Positions 1 to 6,739 of a DNA stretch of 64,000 nt are shown in pieces. This DNA comes from an uncultured Clostridia bacterium. GTDB taxonomy: Bacteria; Bacillota; Clostridia; Christensenellales; Borkfalkiaceae. The stretch's first letter is position 1. Every line of letters starts with the position of its first letter. The position numbers and the translations under genes were made by a program. Below the pieces are notes generated by a model. The model made no database searches. It was not told where the DNA came from and saw nothing but the letters and a program-made list of their open reading frames with translations. Where the stretch lies: positions 62,001 through 126,000 of the forward strand of contig CAKQKI010000002.1 in the NCBI GenBank assembly GCA_934248055.1, in the 5' to 3' direction.

Positions 1-113
1 ATCTGCTTTATAACTTCGCCCGTTTTTTCCGTTTTGATATTCGTCATCGACTGCACGGCGATTTTTTCGCCGCCGCCTATCGCCACTTTGCCGATATTAA
101 CCCTTTCAGTCAT
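1..113 (-). CDS. ispG: 4-hydroxy-3-methylbut-2-enyl diphosphate synthase, N-terminus (partial)
   Basis: Only the first 37 codons lie in the window; the gene runs off the left edge. The start is the ATG whose first base is 113, and the protein begins MTERVNIGKVAIGGGEKIAV followed by QSMTNIKT. The pattern V-x-I-G-x-V-x-I-G-G-G...V-Q-S-M-T-N is characteristic of IspG (GcpE), the [4Fe-4S] enzyme of the penultimate step of the non-mevalonate isoprenoid pathway. It overlaps the end of coaX by 8 bases in another frame, so the two are probably co-transcribed and translationally coupled. The gene itself is too short to fall in a standard open-frame search. Identification rests on the N-terminal signature only. 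Confidence 0.85.
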   Translation of the reverse strand, partial: MTERVNIGKVAIGGGEKIAVQSMTNIKTEKTGEVIKQ

Positions 114-894
114 TTTTTTCACCCGAATTCATTTCGTAAATAATTCTCAGTCCTTCAAGAGTAAGAAGGCGGTCTATACGGGTTATGCAATCGACTTCTT
201 CGGCAATCATTTTGCCCATACCGCCCGTTGCGGTAACGGAAATTTCGCTTACGCCGAGTTCTTCTTTTATCTTTTTTACTATATTTTCAACAAGCCCCGC
301 AAAGCCGAAAATCACGCCCGCCTGCATACACGCCTGAGTGTTTTTACCGAGAACGCTCTTCGGCGGCTCTAATTCTATCATGGGAAGTTGCGCGGTATTG
401 TTTACAAGACCTTCGAGCGCGGTTTTTATTCCCGGCGCGATAACTACTCCCGTAAGTTCGCCTTTTGCGGTAATAACGTCGAAAGTGGTTGCCGTTCCGA
501 AATCTATAACTATCATAGGCTTGCCGTCGCCGTATTTTCTGTAAGCGGCAACGCAGTTCGCTATAATATCGGCGCCTACTTCTCTCGGATTGTCCGCCTT
601 AACGTTTATGCCCGTTTTAACGCCCGCGCCTATCATAAGCGGATTTATGCCGAAAAAATATTCGCACATGTGGCTTATCGTATAGTTAAGCGACGGTATA
701 ACCGACGATACGACGATACCTTTAACGTCTTTCGTTGCTATATCCGAACTTCTTAAAAGATTTATAAGCGTTGCGCCGTACTCGTCGGCAGTGCGCGTGT
801 GGCGTGACGAAACGCGGTACGAAGCCTTTAAAATTTTACCGTCGAAAACCGCGTATTTTATGTTGGTGTTGCCTATATCTATACATAAAAGCAT
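106..894 (-). CDS. coaX: Type III pantothenate kinase
   Basis: 262 residues, normal for the CoaX family. It phosphorylates pantothenate in the first step of coenzyme A synthesis and belongs to the ASKHA fold. Visible motifs are the N-terminal phosphate loop DIGNTNIKYAVF (residues 6-17), the GAD motif at 107-109 with the catalytic Asp109, and IDFGTATTFDV at 130-140, the second nucleotide-binding signature. Type III kinases are not feedback-inhibited by CoA and typically need a monovalent cation. It lies 4 bases after an ECF-type transporter subunit and overlaps ispG by 8 bases, suggesting an operon. The neighbouring transporter may import pantothenate, the substrate. A second CoA gene, coaD, is about 21 kb away. 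Confidence 0.96.
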   Translation of the reverse strand: MLLCIDIGNTNIKYAVFDGKILKASYRVSSRHTRTADEYGATLINLLRSSDIATKDVKGIVVSSVIPSLNYTISHMCEYFFGINPLMIGAGVKTGINVKADNPREVGADIIANCVAAYRKYGDGKPMIVIDFGTATTFDVITAKGELTGVVIAPGIKTALEGLVNNTAQLPMIELEPPKSVLGKNTQACMQAGVIFGFAGLVENIVKKIKEELGVSEISVTATGGMGKMIAEEVDCITRIDRLLTLEGLRIIYEMNSGEKND

Positions 895-898
895 CGTT

Positions 899-1495
899 TT
901 ATCTCTCCGTTTTGTTTTTTACCGCTTTCAGAACGAAATAAAGCGAAGGCGCAAGTATCAGATTAACCGCCGCTTCGATAACGTAATTCCAACCTGCGCA
1001 ACCTATAATAAGAAAATAAATAACGCTGTTGCCGCCCGCGAAATTTGCCGCTATCGTACCCGACATAGTAAGCGCGCCGAGTATAAAAAGCCCCGTGTTC
1101 ACGGTCGGTGCAACTATCGCCGCGACTATGGTCGCCGCTTTTTCGTTTTTATTCTTTAAAAGATTGTAAGCAGCGCCCGCCGCCGCGCCAGCCGCCGCGC
1201 CTTTTACTATACACGTGAGCGAAGTAAGAACGGGGTGATCCGCAAACAATACGTGCGTGAACTGGTTTGCGCCCGTAATTCCCGTTATAAGCACTATAAC
1301 GCCGAACGCAAAACCTAAAAAAGCCCCCGTCCATACGCCGCAGACCATTGCGCCGAGAACTATAGGCACGAGAACGAAACTAAGTTCCGCAAATCCGAGA
1401 TTTATGCTGCCGAGTACGGTTTGCAATAAAATTATCATTGCAAGAAGCGTACCCGTTACGGCTACGTTGTAAGCCGAAAGTCTTTTGTTTTCCAT
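899..1495 (-). CDS. ECF transporter S component, possibly pantothenate-specific
   Basis: A 198-residue hydrophobic protein with about six predicted membrane segments and a cytoplasmic basic C-terminus (NKTER). Size, the small-residue-rich helices (AAAGAAAGAAYNLL) and the GxxxGFxxGxxxL pattern fit the substrate-binding subunit of an energy-coupling factor vitamin transporter. The open frame extends 15 codons upstream, but I chose the internal ATG at 1495 because GGAGG lies four bases before it. Its position directly upstream of coaX suggests pantothenate as substrate (a PanT-like role); this is inference from context. The shared EcfA/EcfT energising module is not in the window. The leader contains a small hairpin (TAGCC/GGCTA around 1534-1546). 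Confidence 0.75.
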   Translation of the reverse strand: MENKRLSAYNVAVTGTLLAMIILLQTVLGSINLGFAELSFVLVPIVLGAMVCGVWTGAFLGFAFGVIVLITGITGANQFTHVLFADHPVLTSLTCIVKGAAAGAAAGAAYNLLKNKNEKAATIVAAIVAPTVNTGLFILGALTMSGTIAANFAGGNSVIYFLIIGCAGWNYVIEAAVNLILAPSLYFVLKAVKNKTER

Positions 1496-1983
1496 AACGC
1501 CTCCGATCGGGTTTACGAGAATACCCGTTAGACTAGCCACAGGCTAAAATAATATTGTAGTCAAGCCCTTAGCCACAAGTGACTGCGTTTGAACCCGCCA
1601 AAGCGCCGATATTTACGCGCTTTATGCCGAATTCTCCTTCGTCCGTACCGCCAAGTACGAACAAGTCGCCTTCGACAGAAATCATCGAAAATAGCGGCGT
1701 TTTGGTTGCCTGCAAGTATTGCGTTGCGTTTTCAGGTTAAGACGCGGCGCGCAAGCGGTATAATACACTCGTATATGACGATTGCGGAACAATGTATTAG
1801 CCTGAAAGCACGACGCAAAACCGAGTTCAAACGCAATCGCTTGTGGCTACGAAAGGTGCTTGCTCTTTATATTGTACAATAAACGCAAAAAAAATTCAAC
1901 CGCTTTGTAACACTTTTTTTTCGTTGAGAGTAAAATATAGTGATAGCGATATCAAACAAAAATTTCTCGGAGGAAAAATCTTC
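1496..1983. other. Gene-free stretch containing a MITE-like element
   Basis: About 490 bases without a convincing gene. It holds the leader of the ECF-type gene, the inverted-repeat element described separately, and an AT-rich stretch (about 1860-1968) that should contain the promoter of the cysteine-rich gene. An open frame covering 1589-1882 runs through the element and its composition (very Arg/Lys-rich) does not look like a real protein. No RNA gene was recognised. Confidence 0.6.
1571..1848. repeat. MITE-like element with 27-base terminal inverted repeats
   Basis: The left arm (1571-1597) begins AGCCACAAGTGACTGCGTTT and continues GAACCCG. The right arm (1822-1848), read on the other strand, begins AGCCACAAGCGATTGCGTTT and continues GAACTCG. 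The arms match at 24 of 27 positions and enclose about 220 bases. A second, inner inverted pair (TTTCAGG near 1730, CCTGAAA near 1802) is nested inside. There is no transposase. Fragments of the same motif occur at 2934-2972, 15555-15592 and 60926-60939, so this is a dispersed family. I did not find clear target-site duplications. Confidence 0.65.
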
Positions 1984-2196
1984 ATGATGAACTGTTTCGG
2001 CTTTAACAACGACAATTGTTGTCTGTACATACTTATAATACTTTTGCTTCTCTGCGTATGCGGCAGCGGTTGCCTTAACGGCATTATAGACAAAATCTGC
2101 AACTGCGGATGCCTGCTTCCCATAATTCTCGTTTTGCTTTGCTGCTGCAAAGGCGGCGGAAAACCCTTCGCGATAGGCGGTTGCGGTTGTAAATAA
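1984..2196 (+). CDS. Small cysteine-rich membrane protein (HCB-like)
   Basis: A 70-residue protein with 14 cysteines (positions 4, 12, 13, 24, 26, 30, 39, 41, 43, 53, 54, 55, 67, 69) and two short hydrophobic stretches (about 14-25 and 44-55). The start is the first of two consecutive ATG codons at 1984, with GGAGG at 1969-1973. Clostridia carry small proteins of this kind annotated as chorion-class high-cysteine HCB proteins, function unknown; a spore-coat or metal-binding role is speculative. No neighbour shares its operon, and a hairpin follows it. It lies just downstream of the MITE-like element, and the open frame's upstream extension to 1843 has no ribosome-binding site. Confidence 0.7.
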   Translation: MMNCFGFNNDNCCLYILIILLLLCVCGSGCLNGIIDKICNCGCLLPIILVLLCCCKGGGKPFAIGGCGCK

Positions 2197-2215
2197 TTTT
2201 TACCGAAAAGATAAG

Positions 2216-2237
2216 ACGGCGGCAATTTTGCCGCCGT
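2216..2237 (+). terminator. Hairpin after the cysteine-rich gene
   Basis: ACGGCGGCA and TGCCGCCGT form a 9-base-pair stem around a short AT loop, 20 bases after the stop codon, followed by TTATCC. The T-tract is weak, so termination efficiency is uncertain. Confidence 0.55.
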
Positions 2238-2323
2238 TTATCCGTTAAACGCAATCACTTCTGACGATACTTTGTAAAAATTCACAAAGCGGTGGTTTTT
2301 TTCGGAAAAATCGCCCGTTTTCG

Positions 2324-2671
2324 TCAATACCCCAGAAATTCCACGCCTTTTAACAGCACGTCGTTAATCATATCGCTTCTGAGCGAGTAAAAAATAATTT
2401 TACCCTGTCTTCGCGCTTTGACCGCTCCGAGATCTTTCAGTATTCTCAACTGATGCGAAACGGTCGTCTGATTAAGGCAAAGCATTGCCGAAATATCGGT
2501 AACGCACATTTCCGAAATCGCGAGCGCGGACAGCATTTTAAGCCGCGTAACGTCGGAAAAAAGATTGAAAAAGCCGACGAGATCGCCTAAAATATCTTCA
2601 CTCGGAACGTAATCGGCAATAAGTCCCTGAGTGCGTTTATCGAGAAGTAAAACGTTGCTTTGCGTTTGCAT
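2324..2671 (-). CDS. ArsR/SmtB-family transcriptional regulator
   Basis: 115 residues from the ATG at 2671, which follows AGAGGTGAT; an in-frame upstream ATG lacks such a site. The winged-helix core is clear: SDVTRLKMLSALAISEMCVTDISAMLCLNQTTVSHQLRILKDLGAVKARRQGK, with the recognition helix in QTTVSHQLRIL. The classical ELCVCDL metal site reads EMCVTDI, keeping one cysteine, and the C-terminal alpha-5 helix has no histidines, so neither the arsenic/cadmium nor the zinc/nickel site looks complete. The inducer is unknown. The gene has its own sigma-A promoter with a candidate operator and is divergent from a small hydrophobic gene at 2801, its most obvious potential target. Confidence 0.88.
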   Translation of the reverse strand: MQTQSNVLLLDKRTQGLIADYVPSEDILGDLVGFFNLFSDVTRLKMLSALAISEMCVTDISAMLCLNQTTVSHQLRILKDLGAVKARRQGKIIFYSLRSDMINDVLLKGVEFLGY

Positions 2672-2698
2672 ATCATCACCTCTTATATCTGTAATTAT

Positions 2699-2739
2699 AC
2701 TATACAACCGATTGCAACGTATGTCAATGCGTGCATACG
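2699..2739 (-). promoter_or_regulatory. arsR promoter with candidate operator
   Basis: On the minus strand TTGACA (2722-2727) and TATAGT (2699-2704) are separated by exactly 17 bases. An inverted repeat CGTATG (2718-2723) / CATACG (2734-2739), with a 10-base gap, overlaps the -35 box. ArsR proteins usually bind such imperfect palindromes and autoregulate; operator assignment is inference. Confidence 0.6.
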
Positions 2740-2800
2740 GGGAAATTTCGTCGCATAAAGTAGAATAAACGAAAGTTTTGTAATATTTAAAGGAGTTTAT

Positions 2801-2935
2801 ATGAATTCACAGACTTTGGTGCTTATCGGGTTACTGTTTTTGCTTACGGGAAACCGAAGCATAACCTCAATGCAAGCCCTTTTGCTTCTTGCTCTCGGCG
2901 CGACGAGTTTATCCGTTTGCGAAACGACTTCGTAG
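2801..2935 (+). CDS. Small hydrophobic protein, 44 residues
   Basis: ATG at 2801 follows AAGGAG with five-base spacing, a good start for so short a gene. The 44-residue product begins MNSQTLVLIGLLFLLTGNRS and has two hydrophobic stretches (about 5-16 and 24-39) separated by a polar turn, so it may form a membrane hairpin. The TAG stop codon is also the first bases of a copy of the dispersed repeat (2934-2972). It is divergent from the arsR gene and could be its target. I recognise no family. Support comes from the ribosome-binding site, the hydrophobic pattern and a strong terminator downstream. Confidence 0.5.
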   Translation: MNSQTLVLIGLLFLLTGNRSITSMQALLLLALGATSLSVCETTS

Positions 2936-2972
2936 CCGCAATCGCTTGCGGCTGACCCTGCGTTTGAACCCG
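2934..2972 (+). repeat. Dispersed repeat, hairpin-containing copy
   Basis: AGCCGCAA (2934-2941) and TTGCGGCT (2946-2953) form a perfect 8-base-pair stem around TCGC, followed by GACCCTGCGTTTGAACCCG. The tail TGCGTTTGAACCCG is identical to that of the left arm of the element at 1571. Confidence 0.6.
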
Positions 2973-2989
2973 TCTACATGCGCCGTACG

Positions 2990-3017
2990 AAAAACCCCGA
3001 CTTTCGTCGGGGTTTTT
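2990..3017 (+). terminator. Strong intrinsic terminator
   Basis: AAAAACCCCGAC, a short loop (TTTC) and GTCGGGGTTTTT make a GC-rich stem with a T-tract. It ends the transcript of the 44-residue gene and could also work on the opposite strand. Confidence 0.85.
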
Positions 3018-3090
3018 CGCATAAAAGTTATTATTATCCGTCAATGCAATCGCTTTGCCGCAAATCAAATGCGTAGACTTATTTATTAAA

Positions 3091-3121
3091 TTACCGCGAT
3101 TCCCAAGCGGAATCGCGGTAA
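3091..3121 (-). terminator. Terminator of the hrcA-grpE-dnaK-dnaJ operon
   Basis: A perfect 12-base-pair stem, TTACCGCGATTC / GAATCGCGGTAA, lies 8 bases past the dnaJ stop codon. On the minus strand it is followed by TTTAATAAAT, a modest T-tract. Confidence 0.7.
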
Positions 3122-3129
3122 CGTCGGTT

Positions 3130-4251
3130 TTAATTTTTGAAATAATCAACGCCGTATAAAGATTTCATATCCGCGTCGAATTTTTTAATTTTATCGTACT
3201 GTTTCACTCCTACGTTCTTATCGAACTCTTCAAGTTGCGCTTTATCGCTTTTTGTGAGTTTCGAAGGAACTTCGACCGCAACGGTAACGTACAAATCGCC
3301 GTTTCCGAGTTTGGATTTTATTCCTTTACCGCGCACGATGAACGTTTTTCCGCTCTGCGTGCCTTCGGGAACCGCAAATTCTATCGCGTTATCGAGTGTG
3401 GGAATCATCACCTTGCCGCCGAGCGCGGCGGTTTTGAACGATATGGGAAGTTCGATATACAAATCGTAATTCTTGCGCTTGAATATTTTATGCGGCAGAA
3501 CTCTGAAAACGATTATAAGATCGCCCGACTCTCCGCCCGTTGCGGAAGCGTCGCCGTAACCGCGCTTTTTCATATACGAATTCGTATCCGCTCCCGCGGG
3601 AACGTCGAAAGCAACGGTGGTATTCTTTTTGGAATATCCCCTGCCCGCGCAAACGTCGCACTTTTCGGTTATTTTTTTGCCGCTGCCGCCGCAATCGGGA
3701 CAAGTTTTAACGCTTATCGACCTGAAAATGCCGCCGCCTGCCATATATTGAACCTGCCCCGTTCCTTTACATGCGGAGCAAGTGGTATACTGCGTGCCGT
3801 TCTTCGCGCCCGTGCCTTTACAGGCTTCGCAGCGCTCCTTTCTTACGTAATTTACTTCACGCCTGCAACCTTTCGCGGCGTCGAGAAAAGAAAGTTCTAC
3901 TTCTAACGTTATGTCCTGACCTTTCGTATCTCTTTCCTGTCTTCCGCCGCCCGTAAACTGACTGAAAATATCTCCGAAAATATCTCCGAAGCCGCCGAAA
4001 TCGCCCGTTCCGCCGCCGAAATTAAAGCCGCCTGCGTTAGGATGTTCCTGCTCGTAATCGTACTGGCGGCGCTTCTGCGGGTCGGATAAAACTTCGTTCG
4101 CTTCGTTTATTTCTTTGAATTTAGCGGCGCAAGCGGCGTCGCCGGGGTGAAGATCGGGGTGATACTGTTTGACGAGTTTTCTGTACGCGGACTTGATTTC
4201 GTCCTGCGTGGCGTCCTTTTTAACGCCGAGAACGTCGTAATAATTAGCCAT
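3130..4251 (-). CDS. dnaJ: Chaperone DnaJ (Hsp40)
   Basis: 373 residues, full length. It stimulates the DnaK ATPase and delivers unfolded clients. The J domain (1-70) carries the HPD motif at 31-33. A Gly/Phe-rich linker (about 73-103) follows. The zinc-finger region shows all four CxxC pairs (CEACKGTG, CSACKGTG, CPDCGGSG, CDVCAGRG), then the C-terminal substrate-binding domains. It is last in the heat-shock operon, 57 bases after dnaK with a stable hairpin in the gap, and is followed by a terminator. Regulation is presumably through HrcA/CIRCE at the operon head. The start is the ATG at 4251, preceded by CGAGGT. Confidence 0.98.
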   Translation of the reverse strand: MANYYDVLGVKKDATQDEIKSAYRKLVKQYHPDLHPGDAACAAKFKEINEANEVLSDPQKRRQYDYEQEHPNAGGFNFGGGTGDFGGFGDIFGDIFSQFTGGGRQERDTKGQDITLEVELSFLDAAKGCRREVNYVRKERCEACKGTGAKNGTQYTTCSACKGTGQVQYMAGGGIFRSISVKTCPDCGGSGKKITEKCDVCAGRGYSKKNTTVAFDVPAGADTNSYMKKRGYGDASATGGESGDLIIVFRVLPHKIFKRKNYDLYIELPISFKTAALGGKVMIPTLDNAIEFAVPEGTQSGKTFIVRGKGIKSKLGNGDLYVTVAVEVPSKLTKSDKAQLEEFDKNVGVKQYDKIKKFDADMKSLYGVDYFKN

Positions 4252-4271
4252 AATAATTACCTCGATTTACA

Positions 4272-4298
4272 AAGTGAAGGGCATTTCGCCCTTCACTT
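4272..4298 (-). promoter_or_regulatory. Hairpin between dnaK and dnaJ
   Basis: An 11-base-pair perfect stem AAGTGAAGGGC / GCCCTTCACTT. On the minus strand it is followed by TGTAAATCG, not a T-run, so it is more likely an mRNA-stabilising or processing element that tunes dnaK relative to dnaJ than a full terminator. Confidence 0.5.
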
Positions 4299-4308
4299 CT
4301 ATGCTTTT

Positions 4309-6108
4309 TTAATTCTGGTGGAATTCGGTGTCGCCGTCGCCTTCGGCGTTACCCTGCGCGCCCTGCGCTCCGCCCGCCTGCTGATAAATTTTAGCGAATA
4401 TCGACTGCGCTTCGTTTGAAAGTTTTTCGGTAGCCGCTTTTATTCTTGCGTCGTCGCCGCTTTCAAGTTCGGTTTTGGCTTCTTTTATAAGGTCTTCGAG
4501 TTTCGCCTTGTCTTCTTCGGGAAGTTTATCGCCGTTTTCTTTAAGCGCTTTTTCCATCTGGAAAATCATACCGTCGAGAGCGTTTTTGTTATCAACCGCT
4601 TCTTTACGTTTTTTATCTTCTTCTTCGTACTGCTGAGCCTCTTTCACGGCTTTGTTGATTTCGTCTTCGGAAAGGTTTGTAGACGAAGTAATCGTAATGT
4701 CCGCCGACTTCTGAGTTCCGAGATCTTTCGCCGTTACGTGAACGATGCCGTTAGCGTCTATATCGAAAGTAACTTCGATCTGCGGAATTCCGCGCGGCGC
4801 GGGAGCAATGCCCGTAAGGTTAAACTGACCCAAAGTCTTATTGTCTTTGGCGAATTTTCTTTCGCCCTGCAATACGTGAATGGTAACTTCGGGCTGGTTA
4901 TCCACAGCGGTAGAGAATACCTGCGATTTTTTAGCGGGAATAGTGGTGTTTCTCTCTATAAGCGGAGTGCATACGCCGCCGAGCGTTTCTATTCCGAGAG
5001 TAAGCGGAGTTACGTCGAGAAGAAGAACGTCTTTCACTTCGCCCGTTAAAACGCCGCCCTGAATAGCCGCGCCTATCGCGACGCATTCGTCGGGGTTGAT
5101 GCCCTTGAACGGATCTTTGCCGGTTACCGCTTTAACTCTGTCGACTACGGCGGGGATTCTCGTCGAGCCGCCTACGAGAATAACTTTCGCTATATCGTTA
5201 TAAGAAAGACCCGCGTCGCTCATAGCCTTGCTGAGCGGTTCGATGGTTTTTTCTACGAGATCTTCCGTCAAAGCGTTGAATTTCTGACGGGTTAAAGTTA
5301 CGTCGAGATGTTTGGGGCCGTTTGCGTCTGCGGTGATGAACGGAAGATTGATATTCGTGCTTGTCATGCTCGAAAGTTCGATTTTCGCTTTTTCAGCCGC
5401 TTCTTTAAGACGCTGCATAGCCATCTTGTCTTTGGAAAGGTCTATTCCTTCTTTGGATTTGAAATCTTCTACGAGATAATCTATTACTCTCTTATCGAAA
5501 TCGTCGCCGCCGAGGAAGCAGTTGCCGTTGGTTGCGAGAACTTCGAAAACGCCGTCGCCTATATCGAGAATGGATACGTCGAACGTGCCGCCGCCGAGAT
5601 CGTAAATTATAACTTTGTGCGATTGTTTATCTTTATCAAGACCGTAAGCGAGCGCGGCTGCCGTCGGTTCGTTTATAACTCTGAGAACGTTAAGACCCGC
5701 GATTCTGCCCGCGTCTTTCGTTGCCTGACGCTGAGCGTCGTTGAAGTATGCGGGGCAAGTGATTACGGCGTCTTTTACCGTTTCGCCGAGATAAGCCTCG
5801 GCGTCCTTTTTAAGTTTTGAAAGTATCATCGCGGAAATTTCCTGCGGGGAATACTGTTTGTCGTCAATGGTAACTTTATAATCGCTGCCCATATGACGTT
5901 TGATTGAAATAACCGTCCTGTCGCCGTTGGCGATCGCCTGACGTTTCGCAACCTGACCTACGAGCCTTTCGCCGTCTTTCTGAAAACCTACTACCGAAGG
6001 AGTCGTTCTCGATCCTTCCGCGTTGGGTATAACTACGGGTTCGCCGCCTTCCATAACCGCTACGCACGAGTTAGTCGTTCCTAAATCTATACCTATTATT
6101 TTACTCAT
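4309..6108 (-). CDS. dnaK: Molecular chaperone DnaK (Hsp70)
   Basis: 599 residues, slightly shorter than the E. coli protein but normal for Gram-positives. The nucleotide-binding domain opens with IIGIDLGTTNSCVAVMEGG and has the phosphate-2 signature YDLGGGTFDVSILDIG and the adenosine motif VILVGGSTRIPAV. The linker DVLLLDVTPLTLG leads to the substrate-binding domain and lid, ending in a short Gly/Gln-rich tail. As is typical of Gram-positive DnaK, the N-terminal lobe lacks the longer proteobacterial insertion. The start ATG at 6108 is preceded by AAGGAG. It lies 36 bases after grpE in the CIRCE-controlled operon. Confidence 0.99.
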   Translation of the reverse strand: MSKIIGIDLGTTNSCVAVMEGGEPVVIPNAEGSRTTPSVVGFQKDGERLVGQVAKRQAIANGDRTVISIKRHMGSDYKVTIDDKQYSPQEISAMILSKLKKDAEAYLGETVKDAVITCPAYFNDAQRQATKDAGRIAGLNVLRVINEPTAAALAYGLDKDKQSHKVIIYDLGGGTFDVSILDIGDGVFEVLATNGNCFLGGDDFDKRVIDYLVEDFKSKEGIDLSKDKMAMQRLKEAAEKAKIELSSMTSTNINLPFITADANGPKHLDVTLTRQKFNALTEDLVEKTIEPLSKAMSDAGLSYNDIAKVILVGGSTRIPAVVDRVKAVTGKDPFKGINPDECVAIGAAIQGGVLTGEVKDVLLLDVTPLTLGIETLGGVCTPLIERNTTIPAKKSQVFSTAVDNQPEVTIHVLQGERKFAKDNKTLGQFNLTGIAPAPRGIPQIEVTFDIDANGIVHVTAKDLGTQKSADITITSSTNLSEDEINKAVKEAQQYEEEDKKRKEAVDNKNALDGMIFQMEKALKENGDKLPEEDKAKLEDLIKEAKTELESGDDARIKAATEKLSNEAQSIFAKIYQQAGGAQGAQGNAEGDGDTEFHQN

Positions 6109-6144
6109 AATAATTCGCTCCTTTATTTATATTTTTTATCGCGC

Positions 6145-6729
6145 TCAGCCGATTACCACGACTTGCGCGTATCTTATTACTTTATCGCCCGACTTATATC
6201 CCTTGCGGAATACCTGCGTTACGATTCCTTCTTCTTCCCCTTCTTTTGCGGGTACTTTCATAACCGCTTCGGAAGTTTCGGGATTGAATTTTTCGCCCGT
6301 CGGGTCTATTGCCGTAACCCCTTCCGCTTCGAGCGTTTCTCTGAAACAGCGCGCCGTCATTTCAACGCCTTCTTTCGTTTTCGCGTCGAGATCCATAGCA
6401 AGCGCTCTGTCAAGATTATCGCCTATAACGAGAATTTTCGAGATTGCGTCGTTTTTGCCGTCTTTATAAGCCGTCATGCGGGTTTCCTGATTTCTTTTAC
6501 GGAAATTATCGAAATCCGCCGCGGTACGCACCCAACTGTCTTTATGTTGCGCGCTTTCTTTTCTGAGTTCTTCGTTTTCTTTTATAAGCCGCTCGTTTTC
6601 TTCGAGCAGAACTTTATAAGGTTTGCCGTGCTTTTCTTTGTCGCACTTTTTTTCTTTATTATCGCATTTATCGGTTTTGCAATCGCTTTCGCGGCAGTTG
6701 CAGCCGTTTTTTATTTCTTCGTTTTCCAT
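6145..6729 (-). CDS. grpE: Nucleotide exchange factor GrpE
   Basis: 194 residues from the ATG at 6729, preceded by GGAGG; the longer reading lacks a site. GrpE releases ADP from DnaK. The N-terminal ~45 residues are charged and unusually cysteine-rich (NGCNCRESDCKTDKCDNKEKKC). A coiled-coil (about 50-90) follows, then the conserved core RTAADFDNFRKRNQETR, ISKILVIGDNLDRAL, and the beta-domain ending VTQVFRKGYKSGDKVIRYAQVVV. It sits 10 bases after hrcA. The N-terminal cysteine cluster is not part of the usual family and may bind metal or sense redox, which is speculation. Confidence 0.97.
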   Translation of the reverse strand: MENEEIKNGCNCRESDCKTDKCDNKEKKCDKEKHGKPYKVLLEENERLIKENEELRKESAQHKDSWVRTAADFDNFRKRNQETRMTAYKDGKNDAISKILVIGDNLDRALAMDLDAKTKEGVEMTARCFRETLEAEGVTAIDPTGEKFNPETSEAVMKVPAKEGEEEGIVTQVFRKGYKSGDKVIRYAQVVVIG

Positions 6730-6739
6730 TTTGCCTCCG

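Noticed and set aside
1589..1882. 97-residue Arg/Lys-rich open frame across the MITE-like element
   Set aside because: It runs through the repeat arms, has no ribosome-binding site, and its composition comes from the repeat sequence.
3235..3906. 223-residue plus-strand frame opposite dnaJ
   Set aside because: A shadow of dnaJ codon usage; no start signal. The same holds for the many long frames opposite dnaK, pnp, relA and the V-ATPase genes.
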